Below are positions 41,532-51,012 of a DNA stretch of 64,000 nt, piece after piece. The DNA is from a bacterium (GTDB lineage Bacteria; Zhuqueibacterota; Zhuqueibacteria; Zhuqueibacterales; Zhuqueibacteraceae). The stretch lies in contig JAKLJX010000001.1 of the NCBI GenBank assembly GCA_023150945.1, forward strand, positions 434,001 to 498,000, in the 5' to 3' direction. The translations under genes were made by a program, and so were the position numbers. Position 1 is the first letter of the stretch; each line of letters starts with the position of its first letter. The notes beneath the pieces were generated by a model. It was not told where the DNA came from, made no database searches, and was given only the letters and a program-made list of their open reading frames with translations.

Positions 41532-43061
41532 TCAACTCTGCTGCATGCGCTCCCGCCAGCCGCGGCGTTTCCAATTGCTGGCCGCGGGCGAGGCGCTGTT
41601 TCCCGGCGCGGGAACGGCAACGGCCGCGCTCGTTTCTTGTTTCAGCACCGCGGCCAGCGCAGCCACCGTCGCCAAGTCGCGCTCCGCGGGGTGACCGTCG
41701 CGGTGCACGGCCAGCAGGGCCGGGGTGAATTCATTTTGCACGAAGTGGGTGTCGAATTCGCCGGCGCGAAACTTGGGGTGTTGCATCACCCACAGGCAAA
41801 AGGGAATCGTGGTTTTGACGCCGCCGATTTCATACTCCGCCAGCGCCCGGCGCATGCGATTGATGGCCTCTGCGCGCGTGGCGCCCCAGGCAACGAGCTT
41901 GGAGATCAGCGGATCATAATAGACCGAAATCTCACCGCCTTCATACACGCCGCTGTCCTCGCGGAGGCCGAAGCCGTCCGGCTTGTGCAAATGGCGCAAA
42001 CGGCCGATGGCGGGAATGAAGTTGTTCTCCGGATCTTCGGCATAAATGCGGCATTCGATCGCATGGCCGTTGCGTTGCACTTCCGCCTGCGTGAGCGGCA
42101 GCTTCTGGCCGGCCGCGATTTCGATCTGCATTTTCACCAAATCCAGGCCGGTCACCATTTCGGTGACGGGATGCTCGACTTGCAAGCGGGTGTTCATCTC
42201 CAAAAAGTAGTAGCGCCGGTGCTTGTCCACGATGAACTCGATGGTGCCGGCATTAACGTAGCCGCAGCTCCGCGCTGCCGCCACCGCGGCCTCGCCCATC
42301 GCGCGCCGCATGCCGGGATCGAGCAGGGCGGAGGGCGATTCTTCGATCACCTTTTGATGCCGGCGCTGAATCGAGCATTCGCGCTCTCCCAGGTGAATGG
42401 CATTGCCATGGCGATCGGCGATGATTTGAAATTCAATGTGGCGCGGCTGCTCGACATACTTTTCCAGAAACACCCGGCCGTCGGCGAAAGCCGATTGCGC
42501 TTCGGAAGCCGCGGTGCGCAACATCTCCGGCAAATCTTCGGGCCGGTGCACCAGCCGCATGCCCTTGCCGCCGCCGCCGGCCGCGGCTTTGAGCAGCACC
42601 GGATAGCCGATTTCCGCGGCAGTCTGGCGGGCTGAGGCGAGACTTGCCACCGGCTCGAGCGTGCCGGGCACGACCGGCACGCCGGCCGCCATCATCAATT
42701 TGCGGGCGGCGACCTTGTCGCCCATCTGGCGCATGGCCTCGCCCGACGGGCCGATGAAAACCAGACCCGCGGCGGTCACGGCCTCGGCGAAAGCAGCGTT
42801 TTCCGAGAGAAAACCATAGCCCGGGTGAATCGCTTCTGCGCCGCTGGCGTGGGCCGCGGCAATGATTTTTTCCGGAACCAGGTAGGATTCGCGCGCCGGC
42901 GGCGGGCCCAGCAGCCGCGCCTCGTCCGCCAGCCGCACGTGCAACGCCAGGCGGTCCGCTTCCGAGAACACGGCGACGGTGCGTATGCCCATCTCGCGGC
43001 AGGTGCGGATGATGCGCACCGCAATCTCCCCGCGATTGGCAATCAGGATTTTCGTGAACAT
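41532..43061 (-). CDS. Biotin carboxylase subunit of an acyl-CoA carboxylase (no BCCP domain)
   Basis: 509 residues: ILIANRGEIAVRIIRTCRE start, AIHPGYGFLSENAAFA, ATP-grasp region with AAGGGGKGMRLV, the HIEFQI and ECSIQRRHQKVIEESPS motifs and MNTRLQVEHPVTEM. It carboxylates biotin using ATP and bicarbonate. Propionyl-CoA or acetyl-CoA carboxylase alpha chains usually carry biotinyl domain BCCP after this part, but here the sequence ends after about 60 low-complexity residues (Ala/Pro-rich) with no MKM biotinylation motif, so BCCP must be encoded elsewhere. Same-strand partner genes: carboxyltransferase beta and STAS protein upstream. Whether the substrate is propionyl-, acetyl- or methylcrotonyl-CoA cannot be fixed from this chain alone. 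Confidence 0.93.
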   Translation of the reverse strand: MFTKILIANRGEIAVRIIRTCREMGIRTVAVFSEADRLALHVRLADEARLLGPPPARESYLVPEKIIAAAHASGAEAIHPGYGFLSENAAFAEAVTAAGLVFIGPSGEAMRQMGDKVAARKLMMAAGVPVVPGTLEPVASLASARQTAAEIGYPVLLKAAAGGGGKGMRLVHRPEDLPEMLRTAASEAQSAFADGRVFLEKYVEQPRHIEFQIIADRHGNAIHLGERECSIQRRHQKVIEESPSALLDPGMRRAMGEAAVAAARSCGYVNAGTIEFIVDKHRRYYFLEMNTRLQVEHPVTEMVTGLDLVKMQIEIAAGQKLPLTQAEVQRNGHAIECRIYAEDPENNFIPAIGRLRHLHKPDGFGLREDSGVYEGGEISVYYDPLISKLVAWGATRAEAINRMRRALAEYEIGGVKTTIPFCLWVMQHPKFRAGEFDTHFVQNEFTPALLAVHRDGHPAERDLATVAALAAVLKQETSAAVAVPAPGNSASPAASNWKRRGWRERMQQS

Positions 43062-43175
43062 GGGATCGATGCGGTTTTCCAGGCTGCAGCAGGTCAGGGA
43101 TCGAATGCCCGCCGGGCACGACCAGCCGGTCTCAGCCGACTGGTGTGCGTTGCCGGTGAGTGGAATCGCGGCTGC

Positions 43176-43520
43176 TCAGTCCGCCGCAAAGCTGGCAATC
43201 GCCTCGGCTTCATCGTCGAAGCTCTCGATCACATTGTCGAGCTTGGCGATCTTGATGAGGGTGAGCACGCGCGGCTGGAGGTTGACGATTTTCAAAACGC
43301 CTTTTGCCGGCCGCAGTTGCCGGATGCCGAACAAGATGGCGCCCAGTCCCGAGCTGTCGGCATATTCGACGTTGGCGAGATCGAGCAACACGTGCTTCTC
43401 GCCGGCGTTGGTGAGTTCGATAAACTTGGTTTTGAGATCAGGCGCGACGCTGAAATCGAGCCGCTGGTCTTCCAATCTCAGGATGACGACGTCTTGTTGT
43501 TTCTCGGACTGCAATTGCAT
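43176..43520 (-). CDS. STAS-domain protein (anti-sigma factor antagonist type)
   Basis: 114 residues, nearly all STAS domain. The loop YADSSGLGAILFG carries the Ser (S56 or S57) that anti-sigma kinases phosphorylate in SpoIIAA/RsbV-type antagonists, and VVILRLEDQRLDFSVAPDLK matches the first strands. Such proteins free a sigma factor or act in partner switching; no cognate kinase or sigma factor is adjacent. It lies between carboxyltransferase beta and biotin carboxylase on the same strand, an unexpected place. The ATG at 43520 is preferred over the frame to 43589, which adds a basic leader. Confidence 0.88.
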   Translation of the reverse strand: MQLQSEKQQDVVILRLEDQRLDFSVAPDLKTKFIELTNAGEKHVLLDLANVEYADSSGLGAILFGIRQLRPAKGVLKIVNLQPRVLTLIKIAKLDNVIESFDDEAEAIASFAAD

Positions 43521-43595
43521 ATGCGCTTCTCGTCTTCGCCCCACGAAAGGGTGGTTGGTCTTCTGCCGCCGGCGCCGGGCAAGCCGCACGCCGGA

Positions 43596-45146
43596 TTACA
43601 GGGGAATGTTGCCGTGTTTCTTCTTGGGATTGCTGTCAACCTTGTTGGCCAGCATGTGCAGCGCCGCGATGAGCTTGGGCCGCGTTTGCGCCGGCTCGAT
43701 GATGTCATCGAGGTAGCCGCGCTCCGCTGCGATGTAGGGGCTGGCAAATTTCTCGCGATACTCTTCGACCTTGGCGGCGGTGGCGGCTTGAGGATCGGCG
43801 GCCTGCTCGATCTCCCGTTTGAAAATGATTTCCACCGCGCCTTGCGGCCCCATCACTGCGATTTCGGCGGAGGGCCAGGCGTAGTTGATGTCGCCGCGAA
43901 TGTGTTTCGAGCTCATGACGTCATACGCGCCGCCATAGGCCTTGCGCGTGATCACGGTGATCTTCGGCACCGTGGCTTCGGAGTAGGCGTAGAGCAGTTT
44001 CGCGCCGTGCTTGATGATGCCGCGCCATTCCTGATCCGTGCCCGGCAGAAAGCCCGGCACGTCCACCAGCGTGATCAGCGGAATGTTGAACGCATCGCAG
44101 AAGCGCACAAAGCGCGCCGCTTTGATGGAGGAATCGATATCGAGCACGCCGGCGAGCACCGCGGGCTGGTTGGCCACAAAGCCCACCGGTTTGCCTCCGA
44201 GGCGCGCAAACCCGACCACGATGTTTTGCGCGTAGCGTTCGTGCACTTCCATGAAATCACCGTCGTCCACCACTTTCAAGATGATCGCTTTGATGTCGTA
44301 CGGCTTGTTGGGGTTTTCGGGCACGAGAGAATTGAGCGTCTCGTCCTGGCGCTGCTCGCTGTCGTGGCAGGGCCGCAGCGGCGGATCTTCGCAATTGTTC
44401 AGCGGCAAAAAACCGAACAGCCGGCGGATGCTCTGCATGCAGCTCACTTCATCGGGCGCGAGAAAATGGGCCACGCCGCTTTTGGAGGCATGGGTTTCCG
44501 CGCCGCCCAGCTCTTCGAAGGTGACGTCTTCGTGGGTCACGGTCTTGACCACGTTGGGGCCGGTGACGAACATGTAGCTGATGTTGGGCACCATGAAAAT
44601 GAAATCGCTGATGGCCGGCGAATAAACCGCGCCGCCGGCACACGGCCCCAGAATCGCGGAGATTTGCGGCACCACGCCGCTGGCGAGGGTGTTGCGCAGG
44701 AAGATGTCGGCATAGGCGCCCAAGCTCACCACGCCTTCCTGAATGCGCGCGCCGCCGGAGTCGTTCAGCCCGATGATCGGCGCGCCGTTCTTCATGGCCA
44801 TGTCCATGATCTTGCAAATCTTCGCGCCATAAGCTTCGGAGAGCGAGCCGCCCAGCACGGTGAAATCTTGTGAGAAGAGATAAACCAACCTGCCCTCGAT
44901 GCGGCCATAACCGGTGACCACACCATCACCCAGGAACTTCTGTTTATCCAAGCCGAAATCGCGCGAGCGATGTTGCACCAGCATGCCAAGCTCGTGAAAG
45001 CTGCCTTCATCGAGCAGCAACTCCAGGCGTTCGCGGGCCGTGAGTTTGCCCTTGTCGTGCTGTTGTTGCACGCGCTTTTCACCGCCGCCGGCGAGCGCCT
45101 TCTGTTTCAACTCGCGCAGGTGTTTGATTTTCTCAGGAGAGGCCAT
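43596..45146 (-). CDS. Acyl-CoA carboxylase carboxyltransferase beta chain (propionyl-CoA type)
   Basis: 516 residues, the usual length for PccB/MmdA. Landmarks: [19 protein letters not shown] near residue 35, the [13 protein letters not shown] oxyanion segment, [27 protein letters not shown] and [12 protein letters not shown]. It transfers carboxyl from biotin to propionyl-CoA (giving methylmalonyl-CoA) or a related acyl-CoA, working with the biotin carboxylase encoded two genes on and a BCCP from elsewhere. The tail KKKHGNIPL is as in this family. First gene of the operon pccB-like, STAS, biotin carboxylase. Confidence 0.95.
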   Translation of the reverse strand: MASPEKIKHLRELKQKALAGGGEKRVQQQHDKGKLTARERLELLLDEGSFHELGMLVQHRSRDFGLDKQKFLGDGVVTGYGRIEGRLVYLFSQDFTVLGGSLSEAYGAKICKIMDMAMKNGAPIIGLNDSGGARIQEGVVSLGAYADIFLRNTLASGVVPQISAILGPCAGGAVYSPAISDFIFMVPNISYMFVTGPNVVKTVTHEDVTFEELGGAETHASKSGVAHFLAPDEVSCMQSIRRLFGFLPLNNCEDPPLRPCHDSEQRQDETLNSLVPENPNKPYDIKAIILKVVDDGDFMEVHERYAQNIVVGFARLGGKPVGFVANQPAVLAGVLDIDSSIKAARFVRFCDAFNIPLITLVDVPGFLPGTDQEWRGIIKHGAKLLYAYSEATVPKITVITRKAYGGAYDVMSSKHIRGDINYAWPSAEIAVMGPQGAVEIIFKREIEQAADPQAATAAKVEEYREKFASPYIAAERGYLDDIIEPAQTRPKLIAALHMLANKVDSNPKKKHGNIPL

Positions 45147-45402
45147 GATGCGTTTGGTTGGATCCGCGGTTGCTGCGCCGGTGAGGCCGTCGGCTTGGTT
45201 GATGGTGCTCGTAATTTTAGGGCACTATATAGCCAGAAAGCCCTAAAAATGCAAATTCTTTTTGGATCGGGTCGGCAAGCGCGATCGTCGGCGCTGCGAC
45301 GCACTGCATCATATTCGCCATGGCCGCACCGGCGCAGTGAAGTGCGCCTCCCGAATCGGCTCGCGATCGGGGCTGCCACCTTGATTTCTGCGGTTTTTTT
45401 GC
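45147..45402. other. Divergent gap upstream of the carboxylase operon and TonB receptor
   Basis: Divergent intergenic DNA; nothing coding is supported. CTATATAGCC near 45,226-45,235 could be a -10 for the carboxylase direction. Confidence 0.35.
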
Positions 45403-45431
45403 TTGCGGCTGAATATTCCCCTTGCTATAAT
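45403..45431 (+). promoter_or_regulatory. Sigma-70-type promoter of the TonB-dependent receptor
   Basis: TTGCGG (45403-45408), 17 bases, TATAAT (45426-45431, a perfect -10). It would give a leader of about 180 bases. In that leader GGCAAAG (45460-45466) and CTTTGCC (45474-45480) form a small stem without a T-run. No known riboswitch motif was recognised. Confidence 0.6.
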
Positions 45432-45619
45432 TGAGCCAATTTTTTCAATTCTGCAATTTGGCAAAGCCCTGCTCTTTGCCCATTCTTGAACCCTGCCGTT
45501 TCAAAACTGCAGTACCTTGCTTCGGCTGTATCCATCTTCCATTTGCCGTCGCGGAAAAACTCTATCATGCCCGCGCGGCTCGTTGTCCGTTAAACACTAA
45601 CTTCCACGGGAGGAAAGGT

Positions 45620-48574
45620 ATGGAACAACGACGAGTGCTCTCGACGTTGGTGCGGTTCCTGTTCGCGGGAATGGTCCTGCTCGTGCCGGCCCTGGTGCTG
45701 GCGCAGTCAGCCACCTTGCGGGGAACAGTGACCGACGCGGAGAGCAAAGAAAAGCTGCCGGGTGCCAGCGTCGTGGTGACGGCACCGGGGCTGTCGCCCA
45801 CGGGCGCGGCTGCCGATGCTTCCGGCAACTTTGAGGTGCCGAATCTGCCAGCCGGCACCTACACGGTCTCTGTTTCGTTCATCGGTTATGAGAGAAGAGT
45901 GATTGCGAATGTGACTTTGGCAGCCGGCGAAACCAGAACGCTCAACCTCGAAGTTGTGCCTTCCGGCATCTCGTTGAACCCCGTCATCATCTCGGCCTCA
46001 CGACGCCAGGAAAAAGTGCTGGAGGCACCGGCCGCGGTTTCCGTTCTGGAAGCCACGCAGATTCGTGGCCGCGCGGCCACCAGCCCGACCGATTACATGA
46101 GAGGCCTGCCGGCGGTCGATGTTTCCAGCAACGGCATTGCGCAAAGCAACGTGGTCGTGCGCGGATTCAACAACATCTTCTCCGGCTCGCTGCTGTCACT
46201 GGTGGATAACCGCTATGCCAATGTTCCTTCGCTTCGCCTCAATGCCTACAATTTCATTCCGACTTCGACTGAGGACATTTCCCGCATTGAAATCGTCTCC
46301 GGGCCAGGCTCGGCATTGTACGGCCCCAACAGCGCCAGCGGTGTGATGCACATCATCACCCGCTCGCCGTTCGAGTCCAAGGGCACGACGGTCAGCATCG
46401 GCGGCGGCGGCCGGGATTTCTTCAACATTTCACAGCGCGAACCCCAGGGCGGCCGCAACATCTATATGACTTCGATGCGCCACGCCGGCGTGGTGGGCAC
46501 CAAGCTGGGCTACAAGCTCTCCGCGCAATACTATCAAGGCCAGGATTGGGTCAACTACGACCCGGCCGAACCGGCCACCATCACGCCCTATCGCCAGACC
46601 ACCACCGGCAACAAGCCGGTCAGCGGCCCCATCGAGAACAAGCGTGATTTTGACGTGGAGAAGATCGCCGCCGAGGCCCGGTTGGACTATCGCCTCAGCG
46701 ATGAGGCCACCGTCATTCTCAGCGGCGGCTACAACCGCGCCAGCAACCTGGAGTACACCGGCATCGGCGCCGGTATTGCCAAAGGCTGGACCTACTCCTA
46801 TGCGCAAGCGCGCTTCCTCTACAAGAATTTCTTCGTCCAGGGCTTCATGAACCAAAGCGATGCCGGCGACACCTACTTGCTGCGTGACGGCGCCCTGATC
46901 GTGGATAATTCGAAACTCTACGCCGGCCAGATTCAGCACAGCACCATGCTGGGACGGCGCCAGCGTTTCACCTACGGCGCGGATGGCATTCTCACGCGGC
47001 CCGACACCGACAACACCATCAATGGCCGCAATGAGAGCGACGACAACATCAATGAGTTTGGCGCCTACCTGCAATCGGAAACCCAACTGACCAACCAGCT
47101 CGACCTGTTGCTGGCAGCGCGCGTCGATGATCACAACCGCATCAAAGACCCGGTGTTCTCCCCGCGCGCGGCGCTGGTGTTCAAGCCGGATCCCTCGCAC
47201 AATTTCCGCGCCACCTACAACCGCGCCTTCAGCACGCCGTCGAGCTTGAATCTGTTCCTCGACATTTCCGCGGGCCAGGATATTTTCCGTTTCCGCCAGG
47301 TCGGTTTGCAATCTGCCTTTCCGTTCGACATCACCACCGGCGCGCGCACCCAAGGCGTGCCGGAAACCGGCTTCAACTTCAGCCGCAGCGCCAACGGCTT
47401 GCCGCGTTATCGCTCGCCTTTTGCGCCACTGGCAGGCTTGAGCCGCAACGACTACATCGATCTCAACAACCCCGCCTTCACCAACGTGATGTGGGGCGTG
47501 GGACGAGGCGCCGTGCTCGCCCAACTCGTGCCGCAGTTCCGCGGCTTGTTGGCTTCGCAAGGCCTCCCCGCTCCGGCGATTGATGCCATTACCCAGCAAT
47601 TTCTCGGCATCGTGCCGCAGCAGGTGACGGGCGTCAACAACGTCATGCGTGTGATCGACCCGACCACCGGCCAATCGCGCGTGGTGCAGAACGTGATCGA
47701 TGTTGGTCAGATCAAAGAGACCACCACCGAAACCTACGAATTGGGCTACAAAGGCATCATCAATGAGAAACTGGTGGTGGGCGTGGATGTGTACCATTCC
47801 CGCATCAAGAACTTTGTCGGCCCGCTGAACAACGAAACGCCGAATGTGTTTCTCGATCCCGCGACTTTGGGCGCGAACTTGGGACAGCAGTTCGGCGCGG
47901 CGCTCGCCAATCCCGCCAATGCGCAATTGGCGGCGGTGCTAGCGGCGCTCGATAATCCGGCGCTGGGATTGGGCGGCAACGGCAACGGCACGCCGGTGGA
48001 TGAGCTGGCCACCATCTTCACCAGCGGCGCGGCGCAGATTCCCTACGGCACCGCGACCCCGCAAGAGGCCAATGATCCGACCGCGATTCTGCTCACCTAT
48101 CGCAATTTCGGTGAAGTCACCCTTAACGGCATGGATGTGAATTTGACCTATTATGCCTCGCCGAAGTGGGTGTTCTCCGGCAATTATTCTTTTGTCACCA
48201 AGAATGGCTTCAACCTGTTCAAGAAGCCCAATCGCGTCATCTTCCGCAATCTCGACGGCGTGGCGGACATCGCGCTCAACGCGCCGGGCAACAAGGCGGC
48301 GCTTTCCGTGCACTATCGTTCCGCGCAGCGCGGCTATGATGCGGAAGTGCGCGGCCGTTACGTCGAAGGCTTCCCGATGGATTCCGGCGTGTTCGTGGGT
48401 GAAGTGCAAACCTACACCGTGGTGGATTTCAACTTCGGGTATGATCTGCCCTTTGCGCGCGGCACGCGCTTTTCCGTCAACGTGCAGAACCTGCTCGACA
48501 AGGAGCATCGTGAATTCATCGGCGCTCCCGCCCTCGGCCGCTTGATCTTGAGCCGCTTGACCTACAGCTTCTAA
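45620..48574 (+). CDS. TonB-dependent outer-membrane receptor with carboxypeptidase-like regulatory domain
   Basis: 984 residues. Signal peptide (1-28), then a carboxypeptidase-regulatory-like beta-sandwich (about 30-115: TLRGTVTDAESKEKLPGAS, then VSFIGYERRV), the plug domain (about 125-235: VIISASRRQEKVLEAPAAVSV, then SRIEIVSGPGSALYGPNSASG) and a long beta-barrel ending LILSRLTYSF with the C-terminal Phe of outer-membrane proteins. It imports a ligand (siderophore, vitamin, glycan or peptide) using TonB energy; the ligand is not evident and no SusD partner is next to it. GGGAGGAAAGGT before ATG 45620 fixes the start. Own promoter and a strong terminator make it a single-gene unit. Confidence 0.95.
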   Translation: MEQRRVLSTLVRFLFAGMVLLVPALVLAQSATLRGTVTDAESKEKLPGASVVVTAPGLSPTGAAADASGNFEVPNLPAGTYTVSVSFIGYERRVIANVTLAAGETRTLNLEVVPSGISLNPVIISASRRQEKVLEAPAAVSVLEATQIRGRAATSPTDYMRGLPAVDVSSNGIAQSNVVVRGFNNIFSGSLLSLVDNRYANVPSLRLNAYNFIPTSTEDISRIEIVSGPGSALYGPNSASGVMHIITRSPFESKGTTVSIGGGGRDFFNISQREPQGGRNIYMTSMRHAGVVGTKLGYKLSAQYYQGQDWVNYDPAEPATITPYRQTTTGNKPVSGPIENKRDFDVEKIAAEARLDYRLSDEATVILSGGYNRASNLEYTGIGAGIAKGWTYSYAQARFLYKNFFVQGFMNQSDAGDTYLLRDGALIVDNSKLYAGQIQHSTMLGRRQRFTYGADGILTRPDTDNTINGRNESDDNINEFGAYLQSETQLTNQLDLLLAARVDDHNRIKDPVFSPRAALVFKPDPSHNFRATYNRAFSTPSSLNLFLDISAGQDIFRFRQVGLQSAFPFDITTGARTQGVPETGFNFSRSANGLPRYRSPFAPLAGLSRNDYIDLNNPAFTNVMWGVGRGAVLAQLVPQFRGLLASQGLPAPAIDAITQQFLGIVPQQVTGVNNVMRVIDPTTGQSRVVQNVIDVGQIKETTTETYELGYKGIINEKLVVGVDVYHSRIKNFVGPLNNETPNVFLDPATLGANLGQQFGAALANPANAQLAAVLAALDNPALGLGGNGNGTPVDELATIFTSGAAQIPYGTATPQEANDPTAILLTYRNFGEVTLNGMDVNLTYYASPKWVFSGNYSFVTKNGFNLFKKPNRVIFRNLDGVADIALNAPGNKAALSVHYRSAQRGYDAEVRGRYVEGFPMDSGVFVGEVQTYTVVDFNFGYDLPFARGTRFSVNVQNLLDKEHREFIGAPALGRLILSRLTYSF

Positions 48575-48633
48575 AGCTGCCGGCGCCGCCGGTTTTCCTG
48601 TTGTTTTGAAAACCGCAGGGCCTGGAAATGACA

Positions 48634-48671
48634 AGCCCTGTGCGCGCAGGTGAAGCGCACAGGGCTTTTTG
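48634..48671 (+). terminator. Intrinsic terminator of the TonB-receptor gene
   Basis: AGCCCTGTGCGC (48634-48645) pairs perfectly with GCGCACAGGGCT (48655-48666) around GCAGGTGAA, followed by TTTTT; the position is 60 bases after the receptor stop on the + strand. Confidence 0.92.
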
Positions 48672-48717
48672 TTTTGCAGGGGAATGGTCTGCCGGCGCGC
48701 CGGCGGTTTTGCGCGCG

Positions 48718-49584
48718 CTACTCCAGCAGCCGGCCGTAACTTTCCGGCCGCCGATCGCGGAAGAACTGCCAAACGTTGCGCACTTCCCGGATTTGATCGA
48801 GATCGAGATCCGCGACGATGACTTCATCCTGATCGCGGCTGCCCTGCGCGATGATGCGGCCGCGCGGATCACAGAAATAACTCGAGCCATAGAACTCGCC
48901 GATGTCCCACGGCTTCTCGTGCCCAACGCGATTGATGGCGCCGACGAAATATTGATTGGCGACCGCATGCGCGGGCTGCTCCAGCTTCCACAAATACTCC
49001 GACAGGCCCGCCACGGTCGCCGAGGGATTGAACACAATCTCCGCGCCGTTCAAGCCCAGCGCGCGCGCGCCCTCCGGAAAATGGCGGTCATAGCAGATGT
49101 ACACGCCGATCTTGCCGACGCTGGTGGTGAACACCGGATAGCCGAGATTACCGGGCTTGAAATAGAATTTCTCCCAGAAGCCGGGGTGGCAATGGGGAAT
49201 GTGATTCTTGCGGTATTTGCCGAGATAGGCGCCGGTTTCATCGAGCACGGCGGCGGTGTTGTAGAACACGCCGGGCATGTCTTCTTCGTAGATCGGCACC
49301 ACCAGGATCAGCTTGTGTTTGGCGGCCAGCTCGCGCATCAGCGTGATGGTCGGGCCGCCGGGAATCGGTTCGGCCATTTGGTACCAGCGCGTTTGCTCTT
49401 CCGCGCAGAAGTAGGGGCCGTAGAAGATTTCCTGCAGGCACAACACCTGCACACCCTTGCCGGCGGCCTGCGCGATCAAGGCCACGTGTTTGTCGATCAT
49501 GGCCTTCTTCAGCTTGTCCAGCGGCGCCTCCGCCGCCAGCGGCAGGGAGGCTTGAATCAAACCGGCGCGTACGATACGAGCCAT
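48718..49584 (-). CDS. Beta-ureidopropionase (N-carbamoyl-beta-alanine amidohydrolase), nitrilase family
   Basis: 288 residues with the Glu-Lys-Cys triad of the nitrilase superfamily: E52 in LQEIFYG, K126 in YRKNHIP and C164 in YICYDRHFPE. The PHCHPGFWEKFYF and SSYFCDPRGRII segments resemble N-carbamoyl-beta-alanine hydrolases. It would hydrolyse N-carbamoyl-beta-alanine (or N-carbamoyl-3-aminoisobutyrate) to the amino acid, CO2 and ammonia. The placement with dihydropyrimidinase and PreTA supports this over other nitrilases. AAAGGTCAGCC before the ATG supports the start. It is the last gene of the cluster. Confidence 0.9.
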   Translation of the reverse strand: MARIVRAGLIQASLPLAAEAPLDKLKKAMIDKHVALIAQAAGKGVQVLCLQEIFYGPYFCAEEQTRWYQMAEPIPGGPTITLMRELAAKHKLILVVPIYEEDMPGVFYNTAAVLDETGAYLGKYRKNHIPHCHPGFWEKFYFKPGNLGYPVFTTSVGKIGVYICYDRHFPEGARALGLNGAEIVFNPSATVAGLSEYLWKLEQPAHAVANQYFVGAINRVGHEKPWDIGEFYGSSYFCDPRGRIIAQGSRDQDEVIVADLDLDQIREVRNVWQFFRDRRPESYGRLLE

Positions 49585-49612
49585 GGCTGACCTTTCTTTG
49601 ATTCAGAGGGGA

Positions 49613-50323
49613 CTATTCGCCACGCAGTTTTTTCAATTCATCGCGCAAGCGCGCCAATTCCGCGTCCGCCGCTTGACGTTCACGGGCTTCGCGTTCCGCT
49701 TTGGCTTCGGCCTCGCGGCGTGCGGCTTCGGCCTCCTGGGGGGTCAGCAAGCGTTTGCCGGTTTTGCGATCGTACAGCCGCAAGGTATCTTGCTCGACGC
49801 GCAATTCCAATCCCAATACCTCGCTGTTGAGCCGGCTTCCCCTCAACGGCACATAATCGCCGTTCTCCAGGCGAAACCCGCGCAACGGCGGCCGCATGGT
49901 TTCCTGCAAGGGATCGAAGATAAAATACTCGCGCACGCCGAGCGTGGCATAAATGTAACGCTTGTCGCCGAGATCATTGACCTTGGTTTCATCCGAGGTC
50001 AACTCGATCACGACGTCCGGCGCCTTGCCCTCCGCGTCCAGTTTGTAGATGCGGCGCTGCTTTTTGGGGACACCGAACACGACGAGAACATCGGGTGAGA
50101 TGCTCTGGCGGACGCCGCGCTCATCGAGATAATAGAGAAAGATGTTGCCGCTGACATACACCAGCGGCTGCTCGCGAAAATGCTCCTCGAGGGCATGGAG
50201 CAAATCGAGCATGAGGCGGCGATGAACATCGGTCTCTGCCATGGGCCTCCCATCGGAAGCGGGAAGATATTCCTCCGGGTAAGAACGCTCCGGCGTAAGA
50301 ATCGGGCTGCCTGTTGCGGACAT
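49613..50323 (-). CDS. Uma2-family (DUF820) putative restriction-like nuclease
   Basis: 236 residues. The PD-(D/E)xK-type Uma2 core is seen as ISPDVLVVFG, APDVVIELTSDETKVNDLGDK and KRYIYATLGVREYFIFDP, and the C-terminal about 50 residues form an Ala/Arg/Glu coiled coil (AEAARREAEAKAEREARERQ). Uma2 proteins abound in cyanobacteria and FCB bacteria; their role is unproven and may be in mobile or defence-related DNA cleavage. It sits inside the pyrimidine cluster, 28 bp from beta-ureidopropionase and likely co-transcribed, which may be chance insertion. GAGGTGA ahead of the ATG supports start 50323. Confidence 0.88.
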   Translation of the reverse strand: MSATGSPILTPERSYPEEYLPASDGRPMAETDVHRRLMLDLLHALEEHFREQPLVYVSGNIFLYYLDERGVRQSISPDVLVVFGVPKKQRRIYKLDAEGKAPDVVIELTSDETKVNDLGDKRYIYATLGVREYFIFDPLQETMRPPLRGFRLENGDYVPLRGSRLNSEVLGLELRVEQDTLRLYDRKTGKRLLTPQEAEAARREAEAKAEREARERQAADAELARLRDELKKLRGE

Positions 50324-50465
50324 GGTATTCACCTCACACTGTTGCAATCGCGCTAAAAATAGCCATCTCGGCCGGTAAATGCAAGATCGGCGATCACACG
50401 AATTCCCGGCTGCGGCTTTCGCGTCATGACAAACTCAAAGTCTCATCGGCGGGAAAGGCGCAGGC

Positions 50466-50972
50466 TCATTTCACGCCCAGCAAATAATCGCCGATCACAT
50501 GCGTGGCCGCCTCCCATTCTTTCAGCGGCGCCGGCCAACTGCGATCCTGCGCCCGGCGCAGATAGACGATTTGCGCGAGATGATACAAATCATGCTGGGC
50601 GATGTGGAGCGCGGCCACGCCCAGCTTCTCGCGATCCTTGCCGTCCAGCGCAACACGCTCGACCAGCAGCCCGCCATCGTCTTCGCAGGCCTGCACGACT
50701 TCCCGAACCTGGCGGTGGCTGTGTTCCAGGCCGGCCGCCAACTCCTCCGCGCCGCCGGCCGGGACATCGGCGACCTGCGGCTCGACGCCCAGCCGCCGCA
50801 GGAACCAGGCATTCACCCGCACGAGATGGCGGCAGATTTCGCCAATGCTGCGCGATTCAGCGGCCGGCTTCCAACGCAGTTGTTCGGGCGGAATATCCTG
50901 CAGCACCAGCAACACCGGCTTTTCACAGGCCTGCAGCACCTCTAGTGTCATCGCGATTTTCGTGCGATTCAT
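50466..50972 (-). CDS. DinB-superfamily protein
   Basis: 168 residues. The helical pattern and His placement (GEICRHLVRVNAW for the first His and GVAALHIAQHDLYHLAQIVYLRR for the later ones) match the DinB/DUF664 metal-binding fold. Function unknown; related enzymes move thiols. It overlaps no gene but starts 41 bases after the preA stop and appears to follow it in one transcript. AGGAGAGG four bases before the ATG fixes the start; the longer frame to 51020 only reads the preA end in another phase. Confidence 0.85.
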   Translation of the reverse strand: MNRTKIAMTLEVLQACEKPVLLVLQDIPPEQLRWKPAAESRSIGEICRHLVRVNAWFLRRLGVEPQVADVPAGGAEELAAGLEHSHRQVREVVQACEDDGGLLVERVALDGKDREKLGVAALHIAQHDLYHLAQIVYLRRAQDRSWPAPLKEWEAATHVIGDYLLGVK

Positions 50973-51012
50973 TGCCTCTCCTGGTTTTCTCTTCCATGAG
51001 TCTGACTCGACT

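Noticed and set aside
46430-47926. 498-codon minus-strand frame opposite the TonB receptor
   Set aside because: Antisense shadow; the receptor has a full set of domains and its own promoter and terminator.
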